Origin: Burkholderia sp. Bp9142
GTDB taxonomy: Bacteria > Pseudomonadota > Gammaproteobacteria > Burkholderiales > Burkholderiaceae
Length of the DNA stretch: 64,000 bases
Direction of reading: 5' to 3'
NCBI RefSeq assembly: GCF_003853415.1
Contig: NZ_QTPP01000011.1
Location: forward strand, 124,001-188,000
The position numbers and the translations under genes were made by a program. The stretch's first letter is position 1, and every line of letters starts with the position of its first letter. Shown here piece by piece: positions 48,063 through 58,485 of this stretch. The notes under the pieces were generated by a model, which did not search any database, was not told where the DNA came from, and saw only the letters and a list, made by a program, of their open reading frames with translations.

Positions 48063-49226
48063 TCACGCGTCGGCGCGCGACACGGCAGGTGCATCGGCAG
48101 GCGGCGGCGTGAATGCCGGCGCCGGATCCATGACCGCGGCCGGGTCCACGACGGCGGCCGGCGCCGGCACCGCAAGCGGGACCGCGGAAGGCGCGAGGAT
48201 CGGCGCCGGATCCGGCATCGCGGCCGGGTCCGGTCCGGACGCCGCACCCGCCGCCGCGGCGGCCGGCGAAGCGTCTGCCGCCGCACGCGCCGCTGGCCGG
48301 CGCGCGGGATCGAACACGAACGACAACCCGACACTGCCGAGGATCGCGACGGTGGCGACCACGGTCGCCGTCGTCACCGGTTCACCGAGCATCAGCGCGC
48401 CAAGCGCGACCGCGACGATCGGGTTCACGTACATGCAACTGCTCGCGATGATCGGGCTCGTATGGCGAATCAGGTACCCGTACGCGACATACGCGGCCAT
48501 CGTGCAGAACACCATCAGGTACACGAACGCGAACACCGGCCCCGCCGCGACCTGCTCGATGCGCTCGCCCATCAGCCACGCGGCGATCGTGGACATCAGG
48601 CCCCCCAGGCCGATCTGCAACGACGTCGACAGGAACAGGTCCGACGGCAGCTTGAGCCGCGTCGCGAGATGCGCGCCGCCCGCCCAGAACAGCGCGCCGG
48701 CCAGCACGCAGATCGTGCCGAGCGCCGAGTTCGCGGCGGCCGCGCCGCCCGAATTCAGCACGACGATGCCGACCATCCCGAGCGCGACGGCCGCCCACTC
48801 GCCCTTCGTCACCGGGCGCCCGGCGACCGCCGCGATCACGGTTGCGAACAGCGGCACCGTGGCGACCATCACCGCGGCCGAGCCGCTGCTGACCGTGCGC
48901 ATCCCGAGCGCGATCGTGCCGGACGACAGCGCGACGAGCATCGTGCCGACGATCGCCGAATTGCGGATTTCCAGCAGCGTCGGCCATTCGGGCTTGCGCC
49001 GCAGCGCGAAGATGAACAGGCCGATCCCGCCGAGCAGGTTGCGCAGCCCCGACAGCAGCAGCGGCGGGAACGACTGCAGCGCGAAATGCAGGCCGCTGTA
49101 GGTCGAACCCCAGACGAAATAGATGAATACCAGCGCCAGTGCGACGCGGCCGCCGCGGCTTTGCGGCAGGCGGATCCGGATCGGCAGGCGGGCGAGGAAA
49201 TCGAGAAGACGGTCGAGCGGGGTCAT
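48063..49226 (-). CDS. EamA/DMT-family transporter with long Ala/Pro/Asp C-terminal tail
   Basis: 387 residues. The first 310 form the ten-helix drug/metabolite transporter fold with two EamA repeats: FIYFVWGSTYSGLHFALQSFPPLLLSGLRN in repeat 1 and VFAFVYLMVFCTMAAYVAYGYLI, IVAVALGALMLGEPV in repeat 2, close to YedA. After residue 315 comes a tail of about 70 residues made of Ala, Pro, Asp and Val with DPAA/DPAP units, absent from most relatives. It is probably disordered and cytoplasmic. Substrate unknown. Confidence 0.85.
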   Translation of the reverse strand: MTPLDRLLDFLARLPIRIRLPQSRGGRVALALVFIYFVWGSTYSGLHFALQSFPPLLLSGLRNLLGGIGLFIFALRRKPEWPTLLEIRNSAIVGTMLVALSSGTIALGMRTVSSGSAAVMVATVPLFATVIAAVAGRPVTKGEWAAVALGMVGIVVLNSGGAAAANSALGTICVLAGALFWAGGAHLATRLKLPSDLFLSTSLQIGLGGLMSTIAAWLMGERIEQVAAGPVFAFVYLMVFCTMAAYVAYGYLIRHTSPIIASSCMYVNPIVAVALGALMLGEPVTTATVVATVAILGSVGLSFVFDPARRPAARAAADASPAAAAAGAASGPDPAAMPDPAPILAPSAVPLAVPAPAAVVDPAAVMDPAPAFTPPPADAPAVSRADA

Positions 49227-49708
49227 CGTTCAGCCCACCCGCACGATGTGTCGCGTGCTCCGCTGAAAGACGCCGGCGAGGCCGGCAAACGACCCTGACG
49301 GGGTCAGGAAGGCGGAGACGAACGTGCGGAACGACATGGCAGGACGAACGACGACGAATGAGAACCGGCAGGCGGCGGCAGAGGGTCGAAAAACGTGCGC
49401 AAACGGCTTCGTCCACACACGCTCGGCATTATGGCATCAAGGATTCAAAAGCATCGTCGGACCAGTCTGAAAGGATATCGACTGACGTTTCGGCGCGACA
49501 TTATCGCGCCGCCGGCGGGCGAAATCCGGGGCCGGACATGCGCTGCGCCGGCGTCTCGGGTGCCCTGCTCCCCCTTCCCGCACGATCGCGATCGATACCT
49601 CGGCCTGATGGCCAGTCATGCGCTTCAGGTCTCGCTTCGCGCTTATCGTGACGGTCGGCCTGCCCGTCCGGCCGCCGACGTTTCGCTCATTCGACCTGCA
49701 CACCTTTC
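49227..49708. other. Intergenic region between EamA transporter and toxin-antitoxin pair
   Basis: 480 bp with no supported gene. A small perfect hairpin CCTGAC/GTCAGG lies at about 49292-49306. A 62-codon minus-strand frame (49230-49418) has no ribosome site. The right end becomes AT-rich at the toxin-antitoxin operator. Confidence 0.4.
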
Positions 49709-49727
49709 ATACAAGATTTTGTATAAT
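49709..49727 (+). promoter_or_regulatory. Operator and -10 box of the toxin-antitoxin operon
   Basis: The inverted repeat ATACAA-GATT-TTGTAT (49709-49724) overlaps a perfect TATAAT -10 box (49722-49727). A weak -35 (TGCACA) lies 18 bp upstream. This is the layout expected for autorepression by an XRE antitoxin. It sits where the toxin reading frame begins, which makes the toxin start unclear. Confidence 0.6.
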
Positions 49728-50072
49728 TCCACCATCCTTCCGCCGAAGCCGGTTGTCTTCGTCGGCAGCGCGCTGGACGCGCTTCGCGGCTTTCCGCTGC
49801 CGGCGCGCCGCGAAGCCGGCCACCAGATCGACCAGGTGCAGCGCGGCCTGGCACCCGACGACTGGAAGCCGATGCGCACCGTCGGCCCCGGCGTGCGGGA
49901 AATACGCCTGCGCGATGCGAGCGGCGCATTCAGGATCATCTACGTCGCGACCTTCGCGGACGCGATCTACGTGCTGCACTGCTTCCGCAAGCAATCGGCA
50001 CGCACCTGCCAGGCCGATATCGAACTGGCCGCCCGGCGCTATCGGGCACTGATAATGGAGAGGAAACAATGA
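49719..50072 (+). CDS. RelE/ParE-superfamily toxin (Gp49/HigB-like)
   Basis: About 117 residues. KPVVFVGSALDALRGFPLPARREAGHQIDQVQRG, VREIRLRDASGAFRIIYVATFADAIYVLHCFRKQ and the C-terminal ELAARRYRALI match the Gp49-like (HigB-type) branch, ribosome-dependent mRNA nucleases. The start is uncertain: there is no ATG or GTG between the -10 box and the conserved domain, so I use TTG at 49719, although it lies inside the operator. The stop overlaps the antitoxin ATG by 4 bp. Confidence 0.8.
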   Translation: MYNSTILPPKPVVFVGSALDALRGFPLPARREAGHQIDQVQRGLAPDDWKPMRTVGPGVREIRLRDASGAFRIIYVATFADAIYVLHCFRKQSARTCQADIELAARRYRALIMERKQ

Positions 50073-50350
50073 GCAACGAACGCCATGCGAGCGTCTGGGA
50101 CGCAATCGAGGGCCAGCCGGCCGAGGCCGAGAACATGAAGCTGCGCTCCGAACTGATGATCGCGCTCAAGCAGCGCATCGCGCAGCTCGAACTGAGCCAG
50201 GCCCAGGCCGCGCAACGGCTGGGCGTCACGCAGCCGCGCGTGTCCGATCTGCTGCGCGGCAAGATCAACCTGTTCGGGCTCGACGCGCTCGTGAACATGG
50301 CGGCGGCCGTCGGCCTGCGCGTCGACCTGCAGGTGCGCGCATCCGCGTAA
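50069..50350 (+). CDS. XRE-family antitoxin
   Basis: 93 residues. The helix-turn-helix ELSQAQAAQRLGVTQPRVSDLLRGKINLFGLDALVNMAAAVGL is of the HTH_37/HigA type. It should neutralise the upstream toxin and repress the operon through the ATACAA-TTGTAT operator. Translational coupling through ATGA overlap with the toxin gene supports the pairing. GAGAGGAA lies upstream of the ATG. Confidence 0.88.
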   Translation: MSNERHASVWDAIEGQPAEAENMKLRSELMIALKQRIAQLELSQAQAAQRLGVTQPRVSDLLRGKINLFGLDALVNMAAAVGLRVDLQVRASA

Positions 50351-50397
50351 CGCACCGCGAAGCACGACAGCGGGCGCGTGCGGGCACGCCCCGTCGC

Positions 50398-51186
50398 TCA
50401 CGATCCGCCGAACCAGTTGTACCCCTGATCGACCCAGTAGCCGCCCGGGTAGGTATCGGTCACGAAGATTTCCATGATGTGCTTCGGATTCTTGTAACCG
50501 AGCTTGGTCGGCATCCGCAGCTTCATCGGGAAACCGAATTCCGGCGGCAGGCGATGGCCGTCGTAGTCGAATGCGAGCAGCGTCTGCGGATGCAGCGCGG
50601 TCGGCATGTCGATGCTTTCGTAGTAGTCGTCCGCGCATTTGAAACCGACGTATTTCGCATGCGTATCGGCGCCGGTGCGCGCCAGGAACGCGCCGAACGG
50701 CGTGCCGCCCCAGCGGCCGATCGCGCTCCACCCTTCCACGCAGATGTGCCGCGTGATCTGCTCCGCGTGCGGCAGCGCATACAGCTCGTCGAGCGTCCAC
50801 ACGCGCTTGCCCGTCACGCGGCCCGACAGCACGAGACGGTAAGTCGCCGCATCGACGTGCGGCACATCGTCGATGCCGTAATACGCATTGAACGGGAACG
50901 GCCGCGTGATGTCGGCTTCGGTATAGGTCGGCGCGAGCCGCTCGCCGCTGAACAGCCAGGCCTGCACGCGATCGTTCATGCGCGACACCTTCTCGAGGAA
51001 CGTATTGACCGACGCATCGTCGTGCAGCGTGCAGCCGGTCAGCATCGTCAGCCCGCCGAGCGTCAGGATGCGCCGGTTGAACAGCCGCCGCGACGGCATC
51101 TCCAGCTCGCGGCGCACGTCGAGCTCGAGCGACTTGCGGTCGAGCGTCCAGCGCGAACCGTCGCGCTTGTATTCGGATTCCGACAT
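50398..51186 (-). CDS. Molybdopterin-dependent oxidoreductase (YedY/MsrP-like), Tat lipoprotein
   Basis: 262 residues of the sulfite-oxidase fold. The molybdenum-ligand Cys is in ITRHICVEGWSAIGRWGG; FKCADDYYESIDM and GFPMKLRMPTKLGYKNPK follow. The export signal is unusual: a twin-arginine motif SRRLFNRR at about residues 32-39 leads to a hydrophobic stretch ending in a lipobox with Cys52 (TMLTGCTL), so it may be a Tat-exported lipoprotein. It is the third gene of an operon with a cytochrome b561 and an MXKDX protein. MsrP repairs oxidised periplasmic methionine; the same role here is inference. Confidence 0.85.
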   Translation of the reverse strand: MSESEYKRDGSRWTLDRKSLELDVRRELEMPSRRLFNRRILTLGGLTMLTGCTLHDDASVNTFLEKVSRMNDRVQAWLFSGERLAPTYTEADITRPFPFNAYYGIDDVPHVDAATYRLVLSGRVTGKRVWTLDELYALPHAEQITRHICVEGWSAIGRWGGTPFGAFLARTGADTHAKYVGFKCADDYYESIDMPTALHPQTLLAFDYDGHRLPPEFGFPMKLRMPTKLGYKNPKHIMEIFVTDTYPGGYWVDQGYNWFGGS

Positions 51187-51215
51187 GATGATTTCCTTCA
51201 CCCGGAGTTGACCGG

Positions 51216-51848
51216 TCAGCGCCCGCGCAGCATCGCGAGCAGCGAGCGCGGCACCAGCAGCGCCATCGCGACGTGCACGACGAAGAACGCGACGAGCAGC
51301 GACATCGCCCAGAAATGCACGACGCGCGCGTTGTCGTAACCGCCGAACAGTTCGCGCAGCAGCGGAAACTGCACCGACTTCCAGATCGTCAGCCCGGACA
51401 GCACCAGCACGATCAGATCGACGATCGCGACCAGGTACGCGGCACGCTGCACCGCGTTGTAGACGCTCAAATCGTCGTGCGCGAGCCGGCCGCGCAACGC
51501 GGCGCGCACGTCGCGCCACACGGACGCCGGCGTGACGGGCAGCATCTTGCGCGCGAGGCGTCCGGTCGCGATCGACATCGTCAGGTAGAACAGCCCGTTG
51601 CCGACGAGCAGCCACATCGCCGCGAAATGCCATTGCAGCGCGCCGCCGAGCCAGCCGCCGAGCGTGATGCCGTGCGGAAACACGAATGGCGGATAGATCG
51701 GCGACGCGTCGTAGATGCGCCAGCCGGACAACACCATCAGGATCGCCGCGAGCGCGTTGAGCCAGTGGCTCACGCGTACCCACAGCGGATGGATCGGGCG
51801 TGCGGGCGGCGTGGCGGCCGCACGGCCGGTGGCGGGAACGGTTTGCAT
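51216..51848 (-). CDS. Cytochrome b561 / Ni-hydrogenase-type b subunit
   Basis: 210 residues with four membrane helices and heme-ligand His candidates in VRVSHWLNALAA, ALQWHFAAMWL, ARVVHFWAMS and FFVVHVAMAL. This is the di-heme b-type fold of thiosulfate reductase and hydrogenase cytochromes. It lies 29 bp upstream of the molybdopterin enzyme gene, so it probably passes electrons from the quinone pool to that protein, replacing the YedZ partner used in E. coli. GGGAG precedes the ATG. Confidence 0.88.
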   Translation of the reverse strand: MQTVPATGRAAATPPARPIHPLWVRVSHWLNALAAILMVLSGWRIYDASPIYPPFVFPHGITLGGWLGGALQWHFAAMWLLVGNGLFYLTMSIATGRLARKMLPVTPASVWRDVRAALRGRLAHDDLSVYNAVQRAAYLVAIVDLIVLVLSGLTIWKSVQFPLLRELFGGYDNARVVHFWAMSLLVAFFVVHVAMALLVPRSLLAMLRGR

Positions 51849-51952
51849 GATGAAGACTCCCGGAACGAGTCGGCGAGACGAGACAGAACGAGACGCGGGC
51901 GGGCGGCCGTCGTGCAGCACACGCGCCGGCCGCGCGCGCTGCCCGGCCTCCG

Positions 51953-52231
51953 TCAGTTCGACGGCGCCATCTTGTCGCCCGACGACTTGCCCATCGCGTC
52001 GTGGCCCATCGCGTCCTTCTTCATCGCATGTTTCTTCATGGCGCCCTTCTTCATCGCGCCATCCTTCGCCATCGCGTCATGGCCCATCGCATCCTTCGCC
52101 ATCGCGTCGTGACCCATCGCGTCCTTCGACATCGACGAGCTGTCCTTCGACATCGCATCGTTCTGCGCATACGCGCCCGAGGCGACCGTGGCGCAAGCGG
52201 CAACGCAGGCGGCGATCAGAATTTTTTTCAT
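51953..52231 (-). CDS. Pentapeptide MXKDX repeat protein, secreted
   Basis: 92 residues. Signal peptide MKKILIAACVAACATVASGAYA, then almost nothing but units of the MxKDx/MGHDA sort (DAMSKD, DAMGHD, AMAKD, AMKKG). The family is named for this repeat and its function is unknown; abundant Met, His and Asp suggest metal binding or sacrificial oxidation. GGAG lies 8 bases upstream. It is the first gene ahead of cytochrome b561 and the MsrP-like enzyme (104-bp gap), which fits a methionine-oxidation theme. Confidence 0.85.
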   Translation of the reverse strand: MKKILIAACVAACATVASGAYAQNDAMSKDSSSMSKDAMGHDAMAKDAMGHDAMAKDGAMKKGAMKKHAMKKDAMGHDAMGKSSGDKMAPSN

Positions 52232-52505
52232 GACATCTCTCCAAAACATGGGTTCAAGGAGCCGAATAGACGGACGACGTCGCGGGAAATGACAGCCGCT
52301 GCGGAAATTTTTTTTAGGTCGCGTGAAAGCGCGCCATGTTGCACCGCTTCGCCGCTGCCGGTCGATCCTTCGGACCATGCCGCGGCAACGCACACTGCCA
52401 TTTCGACGGGCCATCGCGCCGCCCGCCATGCTGCGGCCGCACCGGGACAGCCGATCCTCTCCCGGTTGAAACCGCCGCCAAGCCAGTGTATCGTGTGCGC
52501 TGCTA

Positions 52506-54672
<2,167 letters not shown>

Positions 54673-54717
54673 GCGAACGCGGCGGTCTGCACGGACCGCC
54701 TCGTGACGCACTGCACG

Positions 54718-54743
54718 AAGCCCGCTTTCGAGCGGGCTTTTTT
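54718..54743 (+). terminator. Terminator of thiC
   Basis: Perfect 9-bp stem AAGCCCGCT/AGCGGGCTT with a TTCG tetraloop, followed by a run of T. It lies 46 bases past the thiC stop. Confidence 0.92.
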
Positions 54744-54917
54744 GCATCCGCGTGCATGCCGCGTGCCCGCCGGCGCAAGGGAAACAATTGATTACGAAAC
54801 CGTCCGAGCCTTAACAAGTCCTTACAGCAGCGCGTCGGGACGGCGGGTAGATTGGGGTCATGCGCGGCCGTCAGCCGGTCGTGCGCCCTCCCGTTCACCA
54901 CCACAAGGACAACGATC

Positions 54918-55133
54918 ATGAGTTACTCGATTCGGCGTTTTGGGGTATGCGCTCTGCTCGTCGCGACGGTGGCCAGCCTGTCGGCCTGCGATTCGATGAC
55001 ACGGCGCCAGCGCGACACGGCAATCGGTGCGGGTGTCGGCGGCGTAGCCGGCGCGGCGATCGGCGGCAACGCGCTGTCGACGCTGGGTGGCGCGGCAGCC
55101 GGCGGCATCATCGGCAACCAGATCGGCAAGTAA
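54918..55133 (+). CDS. OsmB-like glycine-zipper lipoprotein
   Basis: 71 residues. Signal peptide with lipobox ASLSACDSM, then RRQRDTAIGAGVGGVAGAAIGGNALSTLGGAAAGGIIGNQIGK, a glycine-zipper 2TM segment typical of OsmB/Rickettsia 17-kDa-type small outer-membrane lipoproteins. Probably stress-related envelope protein. The ATG at 54918 has AAGGA about 9 bases upstream. Followed by a good terminator. Confidence 0.85.
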   Translation: MSYSIRRFGVCALLVATVASLSACDSMTRRQRDTAIGAGVGGVAGAAIGGNALSTLGGAAAGGIIGNQIGK

Positions 55134-55181
55134 GCCGGCCGGGCGCCCGCGCGACGGGCGGCACGCTTCAGTTTCGGCCTG

Positions 55182-55213
55182 ACGGCGTTTCCGCGGTGCG
55201 GAAGCGCCGTTTT
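55182..55213 (+). terminator. Terminator after the glycine-zipper lipoprotein
   Basis: A 13-bp stem ACGGCGTTTCCGC/GCGGAAGCGCCGT with one G-T pair and a 3-base loop, followed by TTTTCG. Confidence 0.8.
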
Positions 55214-55360
55214 CGCGTCTTTTCGCGTCTGGCGGCAGCAGTCGTCCGGGCGCGCAGGGCGATGCACGGAAATGATCCGTTACCGTTTTGCACACCGTGT
55301 CATCGCCGTGCGTCCTAAGCTTAAGCATCTGCCGATTGCCGGCGCCGCCGGAGAAACATC

Positions 55361-55618
55361 ATGAACAGGACCCTCGTCGCCGCGGTGCTCGCGTGTGCGA
55401 CACTCGCCGGCTGTTATTACCCTTACGGCTACTATCCGTCCGGCTATTACACGGCGGCGCCGGTACAGCCCGCGCCCGTGTATGTCGACCCCGGCCCCGT
55501 GTACTACTATCCGGCCCCTGCCTATGCCCCTGCATGGGGCGGCTACTGGGGCCCCGCGCTGTCGCTGAACTTCGGTTTCGGCGGACGCGGCGGACACGGC
55601 GGCTGGCGCCATCATTGA
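55361..55618 (+). CDS. Small Tyr/Pro/Gly-rich lipoprotein
   Basis: 85 residues. The signal peptide ends in a lipobox (ATLAGCYYP). The mature chain is very rich in Tyr, Pro and Gly (CYYPYGYYPSGYYTAAP, YYYPAPAYAP) and ends GRGGHGGWRHH. Comparable short YxY-rich lipoproteins are common in Burkholderia with unknown function; the composition suggests an extended, surface-attached peptide. GGAG lies upstream. No homology to an enzyme is apparent. Confidence 0.75.
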   Translation: MNRTLVAAVLACATLAGCYYPYGYYPSGYYTAAPVQPAPVYVDPGPVYYYPAPAYAPAWGGYWGPALSLNFGFGGRGGHGGWRHH

Positions 55619-55762
55619 GCGGCCGCGCCGGCCGCCCGGGCGGTTCGCGTCGGCGGAAAAACGGATTTCCCGTTTCTTGTCGTTTCATCCGATCATGAAA
55701 CGAAGGCGCGGTAACGCGGTGTAAGATTCACCGCATCCCGTCCCCCTCGCCTGCCACGCCCG

Positions 55763-56689
55763 ATGTCGCCCAAGAACGCCTTTCTGCTGACCGTCCTCGC
55801 CGCCCTGTGGGGTGCGTCGTTCCTGTTCATCCGGATCGGCGTCGCCGAATTCGGCGTCGCGCCGCTGATGGCGCTGCGGGTGGGCATCGGCGCGCTGTTC
55901 CTGACGGGCCTCGCGCTGACGCGTTTCAAGCCCGCCGACCTCGGCGCGCGGCTGCGCCGGCACGCGTGGCCATTGTTCGTCGTCGGCGTACTGAACTCGG
56001 GCGCGCCGTTCTGCCTGTTCGCCTATGCCGAACTGACGCTATCGGCCGGCGTGACCTCGGTGATCAACGCGACGACACCGCTGTGGGGCGCGCTCGTCGC
56101 CTACCTGTGGCTGAAGGACAAGCTGTCGCTGCCGCGCGCGATCGGCCTCGTGATCGGCTTTGCCGGCGTGCTCACGCTCGTCTGGGATCAGATCGCGAAC
56201 GCGCACGGCAGCACCGGCGCCGGCGCGACCGCGCTGGCCGCCGCCGCCGCGCTCGGCGCGACGCTGCTGTACGGCATCGCGGCCAACTATACGAAGCGCA
56301 AGCTCAGCGGCGTCGATCCGCTCGTCAACGCGACCGGCAGCATGATCGGCTCGACCGTGCTGCTGCTGCCGTTCGCGATCGCGACGTGGCCCGCAGCAGC
56401 CGTCAGCACGCATGCGTGGGGTGCCGTGCTCGCGCTCGGCATCGCCTGTACGGGCATCGCGTATTTCATCTTCTTTTACCTGATCGCGCATGTCGGCCCG
56501 GCCCGCGCGATTACCGTGACGTTCGTGATACCGGTGTTCGGCCTGCTGTGGGGCGCGCTGTTCCTCGGCGAACACGTATCGGTCGTGATGATCGAAGGCT
56601 GCGCGATCGTGCTCGTCGGCACCGCGCTTGCGACCGGCGTGATCAAGCGGATTCCCGGGCTCCGCCCGCGCGGCGGCGAAGCAACCTGA
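55763..56689 (+). CDS. EamA/DMT-family transporter
   Basis: 308 residues with ten helices in two EamA repeats: TVLAALWGASFLFIRIGVAEFG and LSAGVTSVINATTPLWGALVAYLWLKDKLS in repeat 1; ALGIACTGIAYFIFFYLIAHVGPARAITVTFVIPVFGLLWGALFLGE in repeat 2. Probable metabolite exporter, substrate unknown. The ATG at 55763 matches the family start, though no clear ribosome site is seen. Confidence 0.88.
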   Translation: MSPKNAFLLTVLAALWGASFLFIRIGVAEFGVAPLMALRVGIGALFLTGLALTRFKPADLGARLRRHAWPLFVVGVLNSGAPFCLFAYAELTLSAGVTSVINATTPLWGALVAYLWLKDKLSLPRAIGLVIGFAGVLTLVWDQIANAHGSTGAGATALAAAAALGATLLYGIAANYTKRKLSGVDPLVNATGSMIGSTVLLLPFAIATWPAAAVSTHAWGAVLALGIACTGIAYFIFFYLIAHVGPARAITVTFVIPVFGLLWGALFLGEHVSVVMIEGCAIVLVGTALATGVIKRIPGLRPRGGEAT

Positions 56690-57152
56690 GCGGCATGCGG
56701 GGCCGGCGCCCCGCCGGTTGCCCGGTTTCCCGCGACGCGCCGGCTGCCGGTCCTCAAGCGCCGCCCGCCGACCGGTGCGCGCCGGAGCATCTCGTTTATC
56801 ACCCGATGCAGATGACCGCGCACGGTTGCGCAGCCGGCCGGCTTCCCCGGTTCTCCGAATCCCCGCATTCTTCGCACGCAATGCACGCGGCACACGTGGC
56901 GCCGTCGCTGCGTGCACGATTGGCGGCCGTTGCGCGTTGAACGGGGCGGACAGCCCCGTCCACGCGTCGGTGTAGCGTTTGCGTCTGGAGTTACCCTGAT
57001 ACGCGCGCCGCGCCATTCCCGTTACACTCGGAACACTCATCCGCAGAAGGCGGTTACGATGCTCCACGTTCTTTCACGTCCACCTGCGCGTGCGACGGCT
57101 TCGGCGTGGCGTCACGACACCGCTCCCCCGATCGCCCCAGGGCATCGTTGAC
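56690..57152. other. Intergenic region upstream of the EAL gene
   Basis: 463 bp between two plus-strand genes. I see no supported gene and no clean terminator. The EAL promoter probably lies around 56960-57060. Frames open on both strands look like GC artefacts. Confidence 0.4.
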
Positions 57153-58433
57153 ATGAAGCCCTCCCGCGACCTCTCGCTCGACTCCCTGCTCGAACGCCTC
57201 ACGCCGACGCCCAGCGGCTGGATCGCCACGTTTCGCGACACGACGCTGCGCAGCGTGTTTCAGCCCGTGCTGTCGATCACGCACAAGCGCGTGGTCGGCT
57301 ATGAAGCGCTGCTGCGCGTCGTGGACGAGAACGGCACGCTGGTTTCGCCGGTCGCGCTGTTCGACAGGACGCGCGCGGCTGCCGATGCACTGCTGCTCGA
57401 CCGGCTCGCCCGCTGCCTGCACACGGCCAACTTCGTCGCGCAAGGTATCGGCGACGGCTGGCTGTTCCTGAACGTGACGCCGCGCGTGCTCGATTCGGGC
57501 CTCGTACAGCGCGAATTCGTCGAGGCACTGTGCCGGCATTTCGCACTGCCGCCGAACCGCATCGTGCTGGAAGTCATCGAGCAGCCGGCGCGCGACGAAG
57601 CCGCGCTCGCCCGCACGATCGACATGATCCAGCATCGCGACTTCCTGATCGCGATCGACGATTTCGGCACCGGATTCTCGAATTTCGACCGCGTATGGCG
57701 CGCACGGCCCGATATCGTCAAGCTCGACCGCTCGCTCGTCGAGCGCGCGACCTGGTCCGCCGAGGATCGCCGCATCATGCATCACCTGGTATCGATGCTC
57801 CACCAGGCCGGCGCGATGGTGCTCGCCGAGGGCGTCGAAAGCGACGACGCGCTGCAGGCGCTGATGGAGGCCGATATCGACTTCGTCCAGGGCTTCCAGT
57901 TCGGCCAGCCCGATGCATCGATCGCACATGCGAGCGCTGCGGCGCCCGCGATGCTCGATGCCGCGTGGCAACGCTTCATCGCGCATCGGCATGTGCCGGC
58001 GATCGCCGAGCAGCCGGGCTTCGACGCGATCGAGCGGCTCGTGCTCGCCGGCGCGGCCGCGTTTTCCGCGAGCGGGAACCTGAACGATGCCGCGCAGCGC
58101 GTATTCACGGTGCCGGCCGCGCGCCGCGTGTTCGTCACGGACGAGATCGGCGAACAGTTCCTGCCGTCGATCGGCGCGCCCCCGGAGGGCGGCCAGGCGA
58201 GCGGCACGCGGCTCGCGCCGCTGTTCCCGGAGACGCACAGCAACTGGTCGCGCCGCCCGTACTTCCAGCGCGCGATCGCGGCGCCGGGGCGTGTCGCGCT
58301 GATGGGCCCGCACTTCTCGCTGACCGAAGGCCGCGACTGCTATACCGCGGCCGTCGCGATTCGCGCGCAAAGCCGCCTCGTCGTGTTCTGCGTCGACTTC
58401 GTGCTAGACAGCGCGGGCACCGTGATGCGGTAG
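57153..58433 (+). CDS. EAL-domain cyclic-di-GMP phosphodiesterase with C-terminal sensor-like domain
   Basis: 426 residues. The EAL domain spans about 30-265 and keeps every catalytic residue by eye: YEALLR, LFLNVTPR, VLEVIEQ, IAIDDFGTGFS, IVKLDRSL, LAEGVES and FVQGFQFG, so it is probably active against c-di-GMP. Residues 280-426 lack a GGDEF; SNWSRRPYFQRAI and MGPHFSLTEGRDCYTAAVAI resemble a PDC/Cache-type ligand-binding fold, here cytoplasmic because no membrane helix is seen. The ATG at 57153 starts just before the domain. Confidence 0.88.
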   Translation: MKPSRDLSLDSLLERLTPTPSGWIATFRDTTLRSVFQPVLSITHKRVVGYEALLRVVDENGTLVSPVALFDRTRAAADALLLDRLARCLHTANFVAQGIGDGWLFLNVTPRVLDSGLVQREFVEALCRHFALPPNRIVLEVIEQPARDEAALARTIDMIQHRDFLIAIDDFGTGFSNFDRVWRARPDIVKLDRSLVERATWSAEDRRIMHHLVSMLHQAGAMVLAEGVESDDALQALMEADIDFVQGFQFGQPDASIAHASAAAPAMLDAAWQRFIAHRHVPAIAEQPGFDAIERLVLAGAAAFSASGNLNDAAQRVFTVPAARRVFVTDEIGEQFLPSIGAPPEGGQASGTRLAPLFPETHSNWSRRPYFQRAIAAPGRVALMGPHFSLTEGRDCYTAAVAIRAQSRLVVFCVDFVLDSAGTVMR

Positions 58434-58485
58434 CAGGCGCGGGCGGTATGGATCCGCCCGCCGCGCCGCCCGGTTCGGCGTTTCG

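Noticed and set aside
49230-49418. 62-codon minus-strand frame before the EamA gene
   Set aside because: No ribosome site precedes its ATGs and the sequence shows no family features. A leader peptide is conceivable but not supported.
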